A stretch of DNA of 64,000 nucleotides, from the NCBI GenBank assembly GCA_934130355.1, contig CAKOXV010000005.1:31499-95498 (forward strand). Direction: 5' to 3'. This document shows positions 33,988-41,855 of this stretch, one piece after another (the first letter of the stretch is position 1; each line of letters opens with the position of its first letter). The position numbers and the translations under genes were made by a program. The notes below the pieces were generated by a model. That model ran no database searches, was not told the origin of the DNA, and worked only from the letters and a program-made list of their open reading frames with translations. This DNA is from an uncultured Clostridia bacterium. Lineage in GTDB: Bacteria; Bacillota; Clostridia; TANB77; CAG-508.

Positions 33988-35190
33988 TTGGCAAAAAGTA
34001 AAAAAATTATAGCAATTATATCAATAATAATAGTATTAGGATGTATATTAAGTGCTGTATATTTATTAATAATACATCCAACAGATGTATATGTAATAAA
34101 ACAAGGTTCACTTTCAGAAGAAGACGAAACAGCAGGATATGTAATAAGAGATGAAATTGTTATAAAAGGTGAAAACTATGAAAATGGAATATATGCAATT
34201 GCATCTGAAGGAAAAAGAGTAGCAGTTCAAGATTCTATATTTAGATATTATAGTGATAACGAAAAAGAAACAAGAGACAAGATAAATGAATTAAACAGCC
34301 AAATACAAGAAATGTTAGCACAAGAGAAAAATACACCTTCAGCAGATATAAAAGTTATAGAAAATCAGATTGAGGAAAAAATAAAAAATATAAATAGATT
34401 AACAAATTATCAAGAAATTACAGAAAACAAAAAAGACATAGACAATCTAATTAGCAAAAAAATTAATTATTTAGCTGATGCAACAAAAAACAAAGAAACA
34501 AAACAATTAATAAAAGAAAGAAATCAATATGAAGAACAACTAAAAAAAGGCTCAGAAGAGCAGAAAACCAAAATTGCAGGAATCGTTTCATATAGAGTAG
34601 ATGGGTTAGAAGAAAAACTTACACCAAATAATTTTGATGAAATAACAGAAAAATATTTAAACTCATTAGATTTAAAAACAGGAAATATAGTATCAGCAAG
34701 TAATGAATGTGGAAAAGTAATAAACAATTTCAAATGTTATATAGCAATAACAATGAACTCTAAAAATGCGATGAAAGCACAAGTTGGGGACACTCCAACA
34801 TTAAGAGACGCAAACAATGTAGAATATAAATCTAAAATTGTGCAAATAAACGAAGAAAGTGGAAAAAGAACAATAATATTTCAAATAAATGTTATGACAG
34901 AAAACTTAATAAACCATAGAAAAATTGCATTAGATGTAATTTGGTGGGATGAAAGTGGATTAAAAGTCCCAAAACAAGCACTAACAGAAGAAAATGGACT
35001 ATATTATGTAACTATTAATAAAACAACTACTCAAACAAAAACACTAGTAAAAGTAAAAAGACAAACAGATAAATTTGCAATAATTGAAGCTTATGAAAAC
35101 AAGGAATTACAAGAGTTAGGATATAGTGCTACAGAAATAAAAAATTATAAAAAAATCGCAAACTATGATGAAATAGTAATTGAACAATAA
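33988..35190 (+). CDS. HlyD-like membrane adaptor protein, 400 aa
   Basis: One N-terminal membrane helix (IIAIISIIIVLGCILSAVYLLI) is followed by an extracytoplasmic part. A beta/lipoyl-like segment with TAGYVIRDE leads to a long coiled-coil hairpin (about residues 90-200), a second GIVSYRVDGLE half-motif and beta-barrel-like regions. This is the layout of HlyD-type adaptors. In Clostridia such a protein often precedes sepF. No ABC partner is nearby, so transport is uncertain. The start is TTG at 33988 after AAGGAGAAAGG. Confidence 0.75.
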   Translation: MAKSKKIIAIISIIIVLGCILSAVYLLIIHPTDVYVIKQGSLSEEDETAGYVIRDEIVIKGENYENGIYAIASEGKRVAVQDSIFRYYSDNEKETRDKINELNSQIQEMLAQEKNTPSADIKVIENQIEEKIKNINRLTNYQEITENKKDIDNLISKKINYLADATKNKETKQLIKERNQYEEQLKKGSEEQKTKIAGIVSYRVDGLEEKLTPNNFDEITEKYLNSLDLKTGNIVSASNECGKVINNFKCYIAITMNSKNAMKAQVGDTPTLRDANNVEYKSKIVQINEESGKRTIIFQINVMTENLINHRKIALDVIWWDESGLKVPKQALTEENGLYYVTINKTTTQTKTLVKVKRQTDKFAIIEAYENKELQELGYSATEIKNYKKIANYDEIVIEQ

Positions 35191-35272
35191 TGTTACAATA
35201 TTGTTACAGGAATGTTAAATTTTTATTACAAATTGAAAAAGTATTGACAAAATAGAAAAAAAGTTAGATACT
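35191..35272 (+). promoter_or_regulatory. sepF promoter with three phased TGTTAC boxes
   Basis: TGTTAC (35191-35196), TGTTAC (35202-35207) and TGTTAA (35213-35218) repeat every 11 bp, with a weaker TATTAC at 35224-35229. All fit the WalR box TGTWAH-N5-TGTWAH. The -35 TTGACA lies at 35244-35249 and a -10 GATACT at 35267-35272 (17-bp spacer). The first box starts right after the stop of the upstream gene. Confidence 0.68.
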
Positions 35273-35326
35273 TAAGGCAAAGTTAAAAAAATACGAAAGT
35301 GTAAAAATATTAGGAGGTTAAGAAAA

Positions 35327-35812
35327 ATGGCAGGAGCTATAATGGACAAAGTATGGGGACTATTCGGAGGGGTAGACCAAGATAACGATGAAGATGTTGA
35401 TAATGATGAAGGATATGATTACGAAGAAAAAGGTAACTATGATGGAGAAGAAGAAGAAAGAAAATTCTTCGGAAGAAAAGGAAAAGTAGTGCCAATAAAT
35501 GCACAAGGACAATCTGTAAAAATGGTAATATCTCAACCAACAACATTTGAACAATCAGAAGAAATTTGTTCTTTATTAAAAGAAAAAAAATCTGTAATCG
35601 TTAATTTAGAGTATGTTAACAAAGATGTCGCTAGAAGAATAGTAGACTTTATTAGTGGAGGAGTTTATGCCTTAGATGGACATATCCAAAAAATATCAAA
35701 TTCAATATTCTTAATAGCTCCAGTAAACTATGAAATAACAAATGAAATGGCAAGAGAAGAAATAAAAAGCAAACTATCTGTTTCTTGGTTAAAAAATAAT
35801 AGTATAAACTAA
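35327..35812 (+). CDS. sepF: Cell division protein SepF
   Basis: Membrane-binding partner of FtsZ that bundles its filaments at the division site. The 161-residue protein has an N-terminal amphipathic helix (AGAIMDKVWGLFGG), an acidic Asp/Glu/Tyr linker and the C-terminal DUF552 domain with PTTFEQSEEICSLLKEKKSVIVNLE and FISGGVYALDGHIQKIS. Ribosome binding site TAGGAGG. Together with divIVA 24 bp downstream it forms a division operon under the phased-box promoter. Confidence 0.96.
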   Translation: MAGAIMDKVWGLFGGVDQDNDEDVDNDEGYDYEEKGNYDGEEEERKFFGRKGKVVPINAQGQSVKMVISQPTTFEQSEEICSLLKEKKSVIVNLEYVNKDVARRIVDFISGGVYALDGHIQKISNSIFLIAPVNYEITNEMAREEIKSKLSVSWLKNNSIN

Positions 35813-35836
35813 CAAAAAAGCAGGAGGCGAGCTAAT

Positions 35837-36325
35837 ATGATTACACCATTAGATATAGAAAATAAAAAATTTAGTAAACAAATGATGAATGGATATAATG
35901 TCGATGAAGTAGATGAGTTCTTAGATGAAATAATGGAAGATTATGAAGCAAATTATAAAGAACTTATAGCATTGCGTCCAAAAGTAGAAGAATTGAATGG
36001 TTCATTGGAACATTATAAAAATATAGAAACAACATTACAAAATACATTAGTAATGGCTCAAACTACAGCAGAAGAAGTAAAAAATGTTGCAAAACAACAA
36101 GCAGAACAAATAGTAAGTGAAGCTCAAAGAAGAGCAGATGATATAGTAAGACAATCACAAGAAAGTTCAGTTAAAGCTGTAGCAGAACTTGAACAACAGA
36201 TTAGAATGAAAGAACAACAATTTAATGATGTGAAAAAACAATTTGATATATATAAAGCAAAAATGGAATCATTGTTAATTTCACAATCTGAACTAATTAA
36301 AGAAATAAACAAAGAGGATGAATAA
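35837..36325 (+). CDS. divIVA: Polar/septal protein DivIVA
   Basis: Coiled-coil protein that senses negative membrane curvature at poles and septa. The N-terminal lipid-binding domain starts MITPLDIENKKFSKQMMNGYNVDEVDEFLDEI, a strict family signature. The rest is a long coiled coil rich in Gln/Glu. The 162-residue length is typical. Ribosome binding site AGGAGGCG. Its last codons form the left arm of the terminator. Confidence 0.95.
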   Translation: MITPLDIENKKFSKQMMNGYNVDEVDEFLDEIMEDYEANYKELIALRPKVEELNGSLEHYKNIETTLQNTLVMAQTTAEEVKNVAKQQAEQIVSEAQRRADDIVRQSQESSVKAVAELEQQIRMKEQQFNDVKKQFDIYKAKMESLLISQSELIKEINKEDE

Positions 36326-36340
36326 TCCTCTTTTTCTTTT
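36311..36340 (+). terminator. Terminator overlapping the end of divIVA
   Basis: AAAGAGGAT-GAATA-ATCCTCTTT hairpin followed by TTCTTTT. The divIVA stop codon lies in the loop. Confidence 0.87.
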
Positions 36341-36351
36341 TAATACTCAAA

Positions 36352-36724
36352 GAGCCACACTTTCTTGGTACTTGCAGGCATGACTCTCAGGTATATAGTG
36401 CACCAAAAGTACCAAAAATGCATTACAGATTTTGGATAAGCCAATCTTCCCACAGAAGTTCTAATTTAATAAAAAAAGCCGCTTTCACTTAGCTAAAAAT
36501 TAATATTAACTATGAAGTAAAGCAAAGACCCCCGACGAAGACCCCAGCTATGTTTTTGCTACGGAATAGTTAATATTAATTTTTATCGTGAACATCCCTC
36601 TTTTTATTAAATAAGAACTTCTAGTGTTAAGATTAGATACACAAAATCTTTCATTTATTTTCGGTACTTTTGGTGCACTATATACCAGGGACTTATGTCT
36701 GCAAGTACCAAGAAAATATGGCTT
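36352..36724. repeat. Nested palindromic element, copy B (~373 bp)
   Basis: Almost the whole 516-bp gap between divIVA and rsmD is one imperfect palindrome. Outer arms: CTTGGTACTTGCAG (36364-36377) pairs with 36698-36711, and GGTATATAGTGCACCAAAAG (36390-36409) pairs with 36668-36687. A middle pair, AGAAGTTCTAATTTAATAAA (36454-36473), matches 36604-36623. Inside lies an inner palindrome (36495-36584) with the core CAAAAACATAGCTGGGGTC on the - strand. Arms share only short islands with element C, yet both are fully palindromic. No coding potential seen. Confidence 0.85.
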
Positions 36725-36730
36725 AGGTTG

Positions 36731-36810
36731 TGTTACAATATTACAGAATTATTAAAACTATATTACAATTTCATTAAAACACTTGACAATAGACAAAAAA
36801 AGAATAAAAT
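36731..36810 (+). promoter_or_regulatory. rsmD promoter with degenerate phased TATTAC repeats
   Basis: -35 TTGACA (36783-36788) and -10 TAAAAT (36805-36810), 16-bp spacer. Upstream, TATTAC (36739), TATTAA (36750), TATTAC (36761) and CATTAA (36772) repeat at exactly 11 bp, and one TGTTAC sits at 36731. The phasing matches the TGTWAC arrays elsewhere but the G is lost, so this may be a weak site or only an A/T-rich UP element. Confidence 0.5.
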
Positions 36811-36841
36811 ATTAGTATAAAAGAAAGGCTGAAAAAGCAAT

Positions 36842-37405
36842 ATGAGAATAATAAGTGGAAAAGCAAGAGGAACAAAATTATATACACTAGAGGGAGAAAA
36901 CACAAGACCTACATTAGATAGAGTAAAAGAATCAGTATTTAATATAATACAAGGAGAAATAGAAGGAAAAAAAGTATTAGACTTATTTTCTGGAAGTGGG
37001 GCAATAGGTTTAGAATTTATAAGCAGAGGAGCCGAAAAAGCTGTTCTATGTGATAAATCAAAAGAAGCAGTAGATATTATAAAAAAGAATATTGAAAAAA
37101 CAAGAACTCAAGACAAAGTGCAAGTGTTTAATACAGACTTTGAAAATTGTTTAGAAAAAATAAAAAATGAACAATTTGATATAATTTATTTAGATCCACC
37201 TTATGCAACAGATTATATAGCAAGAGCATTAGCAAAACTTTTGCAGCTAAATATCATAAAAAAAGAAAGTTTAATAATCATTGAAACAGACGATGAACAA
37301 AGAATAGAAAAAGAAATAGAAAACCTAGACATTGAAATTATTGATAAAAGAAAATATGGAAGAGCAGCAATAATATTTTTAAGTCAAAAGCATTTAAATG
37401 CCTAG
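36842..37405 (+). CDS. rsmD: 16S rRNA (guanine-966-N2)-methyltransferase RsmD
   Basis: Methylates G966 of 16S rRNA. The 187-residue Rossmann methyltransferase starts MRIISGKARGTKL, with RPTLDRVKESVFNII, the SAM loop LDLFSGSGAIGLEF and the catalytic DPPY in IIYLDPPYA. The start follows GAAAGGCTG. In most Firmicutes coaD is next; here an unknown coiled-coil gene follows after 13 bp. Confidence 0.96.
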   Translation: MRIISGKARGTKLYTLEGENTRPTLDRVKESVFNIIQGEIEGKKVLDLFSGSGAIGLEFISRGAEKAVLCDKSKEAVDIIKKNIEKTRTQDKVQVFNTDFENCLEKIKNEQFDIIYLDPPYATDYIARALAKLLQLNIIKKESLIIIETDDEQRIEKEIENLDIEIIDKRKYGRAAIIFLSQKHLNA

Positions 37406-37418
37406 AAAGGGGTAAACA

Positions 37419-37922
37419 ATGGAAATATTTACATTATTAGAAACATTAGAAGATTTATTAGAAAATAGTAAAGGTCTACCATTTACAAATAAAGCAATGG
37501 TGGATAAAGAAGAAATGCTTGAAATAATTAAAGAAATAAGAATAAAATTACCAGATGAATTAAAACAAGCTAAATGGATAAAAGAAGAAAGACAAAGAAT
37601 ATTAGTTGAAGCTCAAAAAGAAGCTGATGGAATTGTAAAAGAAGCAGAAAATAGAATTATTTCTATGATAGACGAACATGAAATTACAAGAAAAGCTTAT
37701 GAACAAAAAGCAGAAATCATAGAAACAGCTAATGAAATGTCAAGAGAAATTTCACAAGGTACAAAAGAATACGCGAATAATTTATTAGATACAACAGAAA
37801 ATGTTCTAACAGATACACTAGCAAAATTAGACAAGAACTTAGGAGAAGCTGTTAGATTAATGGAAATGTCTTTAGAAGATACAATAAAAACAATTCAAAA
37901 TAGTAAAAAGGAACTTCAATAA
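37419..37922 (+). CDS. Coiled-coil protein, ATP-synthase-b-like, 167 aa
   Basis: All-helical, highly charged protein with no membrane segment. After a short N-terminal part (MEIFTLLETLEDLLENSKG), residues ~50-165 form a coiled coil rich in Ala/Glu/Lys (AQKEADGIVKEAENRI). It resembles the stalk of ATP synthase subunit b or E, and such proteins sit next to rsmD/coaD in many Clostridia. Their role is unknown; a DivIVA-like scaffold is also possible. Ribosome binding site AAAGGGG. Confidence 0.7.
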   Translation: MEIFTLLETLEDLLENSKGLPFTNKAMVDKEEMLEIIKEIRIKLPDELKQAKWIKEERQRILVEAQKEADGIVKEAENRIISMIDEHEITRKAYEQKAEIIETANEMSREISQGTKEYANNLLDTTENVLTDTLAKLDKNLGEAVRLMEMSLEDTIKTIQNSKKELQ

Positions 37923-37925
37923 AAA

Positions 37926-37965
37926 TTGGGGGCACCCCTTTATTTAAAAGGAGTGCTCCCTTTTT
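37926..37965 (+). terminator. Terminator after the rsmD unit
   Basis: GGGGGCACCCCTTTA..TAAAAGGAGTGCTCCC imperfect hairpin followed by TTTTT. Confidence 0.8.
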
Positions 37966-38003
37966 CAAGTAAGTTTATTGATGAAGGGATGATGAAGTAA
38001 CAA

Positions 38004-40358
38004 ATGGCAAAAAGAAAATATAAAAAAAGACAAAACCAAAAGAAAAAGCTAGACTTTGGAGTAATAATAACAATAATTTTTAGTTGTTTAATAGCAGGTT
38101 TAATATACACTCAATCAGGGTATTTCGGAATTTTGCTTAGTGATTTCTTTGGGGGAATGTTAGGAATAATAAAATATGTAGTACCAATAGGCGCATTTGC
38201 AGTAGCAATAAAAAAGATGGCAAAAGATGATGATGGTTACTTATCTTCTAAAATAGCTCAATATACATTATTATTAATTTTTATAGCAGTAATACTTAGT
38301 GTATATCAAATTTATAATGGTGGGATAAATATAGAACAAGGTATATCAGATATAATAAAAGATGCATATACTTTGGGTGAAAGAAACATGGGGGGAGGAG
38401 CCCTAGGAACATTAGTTGCAGTACCATTATTCAAACTATTTGGAAAAGTTGGAACAATAATTATAAGTATAGGAGTAGCAATAATATTATTTGCGGTGAC
38501 ATTTGGAATAGATGCTTCAGAAATAGTAAGTAATTGGACTCAAGAAATGATTGAAAAACGTAAACAAAAACATGAAGAAAGAATGTTAGCAAAAGAACAA
38601 AAAGAAGATGATGAGCCAGACCCAAGAAATGTACCACAACAAAAAGAAGCCCCAGACTTAAAAGCACAAATAAAAATAAATCTAAATGGAAGAGAACTTG
38701 AAGAAGAAAAAGGTAGAAAGAAATACAAACACGAAAAAGATGATTTAGTTCCATTAGGAATGGAAGAAAAACCAAAAATGGAACCAGATTTTATCGAAGG
38801 AAATTTATTTAAACAAGAAGAAGAAAAGAAAGAAGAAAAAGTAAAACAAGTATTACAACTTGAACATGCAGTTTCAGTAGAAGAAGATGAACACTATGAA
38901 TATCCACCAGTAGAACTATTAAGCAAGGGAAATAAAAAAGCATTAAAAGGTGGTGCAAAAGCCTTAACAGATGTAGCAACAAGATTACAAAAAACACTAT
39001 ATAGTTTTGGGGTTCAAGCAAAAGTTGAAAATGTTTCAGTAGGACCAGCAATAACAAGATATGAACTAAAACCAGCAGAAGGAGTTAGAGTAAGTAAAAT
39101 TGCTAATTTGGCAGATGATATTGCTTTAAACTTAGCAGCAGAAACAATAAGAATAGAAGCACCAATACCTGGAAAACAAGCTGTTGGAATAGAAGTACCA
39201 AATACAGAAAAAGAAACAGTTCACTTCAGAGATGTTGTAGAAAGTGATGATTTCCAAGATGCAAAATCAAAATTAAGTGTAGCACTAGGAAAAGATGTTG
39301 CAGGAAATATGGCAATAGCAGATATAGCAAAAATGCCACATGCATTAATCGCAGGAGCAACAGGTTCAGGAAAAAGTGTATGTATTAATACAATAATAAC
39401 AAGTATAATATATAAAGCAAAACCAAGTGAAGTAAAATTTGTAATGGTTGACCCTAAAGTAGTAGAGTTATCAGTATATAATGGAATTCCACACTTATTA
39501 ATTCCAGTAGTAACAGACCCTAAAAAAGCAGCAGGAGCACTTGCATGGGCTGTACAAGAAATGGATAACAGATATAATGTATTTGCACAAAAAGGAGTAA
39601 GAGACTTAAAAGGATATAATGCATTAGCAGAAAAAGAAGAAGGAATGGGAAAACTACCACAAATAGTAATAATAATTGATGAGTTGGCAGATTTAATGAT
39701 GGTAGCTGCAAAAGAAGTAGAAGATTCAATATGTAGACTAGCACAAAAAGCAAGAGCTGCAGGAATGCACTTAATAATTGCAACTCAAAGACCATCTGTA
39801 GACGTAATCACAGGAATAATAAAAGCAAATATACCATCAAGAATAGCATTTGCAGTATCATCACAAGTAGATTCTAGAACAATTTTAGACCAAGTAGGAG
39901 CAGAAAAACTATTAGGAAAAGGAGACATGCTATTTTATCCATCAGGAGCACCAAAACCTACGAGAGTGCAAGGTGCTTATGTATCAGATGAAGAAGTAGA
40001 AAAAATTGTATCATTTGTAAAATCAAATGGAGAAGCTACATATAGTGAAGATATATTGCAAAGTATTGAAAATAGTAACAAAACAGATAAAGAACTTGCA
40101 GCAGAAGCAGAAGGAACAGATGATGATACAGATCCATTTTTAATGGAAGCAATAGATGTCGTTGTAGAAACAGGACAAGCGTCAACATCATTTATTCAAA
40201 GAAGATTTAAAGTTGGATATGCCAGAGCTGGAAGAATTATAGACCAAATGGAAGAAAGAGGAATAATCTCAGGCTATCAAGGAAGTAAGCCACGTCAAGT
40301 GCTCATGTCAATGGAACGTTGGCAAGAATTAAAGATGGGAGAAAACAATGCTAATTAA
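38004..40358 (+). CDS. ftsK: DNA translocase FtsK/SpoIIIE
   Basis: Hexameric DNA pump at the septum that clears chromosomes at division and, in spore-formers, packs the forespore. Four N-terminal membrane helices (about residues 18-165) lead to an acidic/charged linker (about 180-300). The motor follows with GATGSGKS (Walker A), MVDPKVVELSVYNGIPHLL, IIIDELADLMM (Walker B) and ATQRPSVDVITGIIKANIPSRIAF, then a C-terminal winged-helix gamma domain (QRRFKVGYARAGRIIDQME). The 784-residue length is normal. The start codon has a weak ribosome binding site. It overlaps the next gene by 11 bp. Confidence 0.96.
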   Translation: MAKRKYKKRQNQKKKLDFGVIITIIFSCLIAGLIYTQSGYFGILLSDFFGGMLGIIKYVVPIGAFAVAIKKMAKDDDGYLSSKIAQYTLLLIFIAVILSVYQIYNGGINIEQGISDIIKDAYTLGERNMGGGALGTLVAVPLFKLFGKVGTIIISIGVAIILFAVTFGIDASEIVSNWTQEMIEKRKQKHEERMLAKEQKEDDEPDPRNVPQQKEAPDLKAQIKINLNGRELEEEKGRKKYKHEKDDLVPLGMEEKPKMEPDFIEGNLFKQEEEKKEEKVKQVLQLEHAVSVEEDEHYEYPPVELLSKGNKKALKGGAKALTDVATRLQKTLYSFGVQAKVENVSVGPAITRYELKPAEGVRVSKIANLADDIALNLAAETIRIEAPIPGKQAVGIEVPNTEKETVHFRDVVESDDFQDAKSKLSVALGKDVAGNMAIADIAKMPHALIAGATGSGKSVCINTIITSIIYKAKPSEVKFVMVDPKVVELSVYNGIPHLLIPVVTDPKKAAGALAWAVQEMDNRYNVFAQKGVRDLKGYNALAEKEEGMGKLPQIVIIIDELADLMMVAAKEVEDSICRLAQKARAAGMHLIIATQRPSVDVITGIIKANIPSRIAFAVSSQVDSRTILDQVGAEKLLGKGDMLFYPSGAPKPTRVQGAYVSDEEVEKIVSFVKSNGEATYSEDILQSIENSNKTDKELAAEAEGTDDDTDPFLMEAIDVVVETGQASTSFIQRRFKVGYARAGRIIDQMEERGIISGYQGSKPRQVLMSMERWQELKMGENNAN

Positions 40359-41841
40359 AAAAAATCAAAATGAAGAATTGGAAAAGGTTTTAAAACAAAA
40401 AGATATAGATGAACAAGCAAAAAACCTTCTCCAAGGAATATTATATAAGATTGAAGTAGCATATAAAGATTATCAAAAGGTAAAATCTAAAAAACAAACA
40501 GAAGCAGAATATGTTGAAGAAATAATAAAAAACATAAGTAAAAAATGTGATAAAATAAAAATTGTAAAACCAACACAAAAGCTAGCTGATGAAGAAATAC
40601 AAAAAGAGTTAGACAAAAACAAGTTTTATGTTGGAAAAGAAATTGTAAGTTATCCTATTGAAGAAAAAATTTTGTATGCAATAGAGAAAAAATCACGTAA
40701 TGAGAAAATATTAAACAACAAATATGGAGAAATAGCAATAACATTATCACATTTAATAAACGAGGGAAAAAACATGGACAGAATAGAAGTTCTAAGGGAC
40801 TTTAATGGCTGGTCATGGACAACAATAAAAAGTGAAATTGAAAATCTTGAAGCAAACTTAATTTATCAAACATTACAAATAATGTTAGGAGAAGAATTTC
40901 TTAACAATTGGTGCGAAGATAAAGACGGAATAGTAGACTATTTAGAAGAATTTTCAGTTCAAATGAAATCACAATATGGTGAAAAAATAGCAGAAGAACA
41001 AAAAGATTTGTTAATAAAAATTTCTTTAGCAAACATGCTAAAAACAGAGCCTATGTTTTTACAAGAAATAACAGAAAAATTGCAACAAATTACAAATCAA
41101 ATTGAGAAATATGAAAATACAAAATCACGAATTGATGAATTAACAGCTCACAAAAAAGAAGCATTAAAACAAATAAATGAATTGGAAAAAGTATTAGGAC
41201 AGAATTTTAGATTAAAAGAAGAATATGAAAGAGTAAATGCAAACGCAGAAATTGAGCAAAAAATATTTAATATAAAAACATTTAAAAGACAATTAGAACA
41301 AAAGAAAGAAAAATTAAAAGAACAAATAGAAGAAGATAATTATTATTTAAATCCTTCAAATTATATAGAAGAAAAAAATAAATTATTAGAGCAAAAAGAA
41401 GAAATACAAGAAATGCTTAATATGCCAGAACAAGAAGAAAAACTTGTAAGAGAATATCTTAAAAACTTTTTAAAATGTTTTGAAATATTAATTCAAAATG
41501 CAAAAACACAAGAAGAAATCATAAAATTAATCTATCAACTTAGGTATTTCATATTACTACCTTATAAAAACAAAAAAGTTACAAAAGATATTATATCATT
41601 AGAAAATAAATTATTAGAAAAAGCAATAGAAAAAAAGGTAATTGTTTCATTACCTTATGAAATCATGCAACATGTATTTGAAACAAGAATAATAATATTA
41701 GAAGATTTATATTATGAAATAACAACTAATGATAATAAAAAGTATGTACAAATATTTGATGAAAATGTAAGTGAAGATAAATTCGAAATTGCATTAACAG
41801 ATAATATTAAAACAAACAAAAAGATAAAAATATTTATTTAA
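40348..41841 (+). CDS. Coiled-coil hypothetical protein, 497 aa
   Basis: Not recognised. Starts inside the end of ftsK (11-bp overlap), so probably translationally coupled to it. The N-terminal ~200 residues are mixed, with Trp-containing FNGWSWTTIKSEIE. A long coiled coil (about 225-370) precedes a C-terminal helical and beta part ending IALTDNIKTNKKIKIFI. No membrane helices. Coupling to the DNA pump suggests, without proof, a division or chromosome-linked role. Confidence 0.68.
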   Translation: MLIKKNQNEELEKVLKQKDIDEQAKNLLQGILYKIEVAYKDYQKVKSKKQTEAEYVEEIIKNISKKCDKIKIVKPTQKLADEEIQKELDKNKFYVGKEIVSYPIEEKILYAIEKKSRNEKILNNKYGEIAITLSHLINEGKNMDRIEVLRDFNGWSWTTIKSEIENLEANLIYQTLQIMLGEEFLNNWCEDKDGIVDYLEEFSVQMKSQYGEKIAEEQKDLLIKISLANMLKTEPMFLQEITEKLQQITNQIEKYENTKSRIDELTAHKKEALKQINELEKVLGQNFRLKEEYERVNANAEIEQKIFNIKTFKRQLEQKKEKLKEQIEEDNYYLNPSNYIEEKNKLLEQKEEIQEMLNMPEQEEKLVREYLKNFLKCFEILIQNAKTQEEIIKLIYQLRYFILLPYKNKKVTKDIISLENKLLEKAIEKKVIVSLPYEIMQHVFETRIIILEDLYYEITTNDNKKYVQIFDENVSEDKFEIALTDNIKTNKKIKIFI

Positions 41842-41855
41842 TAGGAGAATAGCGT

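Noticed and set aside
36352..36724. Palindrome B as a riboswitch or T-box leader of rsmD
   Set aside because: The rsmD promoter lies downstream of the element, the conserved core is on the - strand, and no T-box or known aptamer motif was seen.
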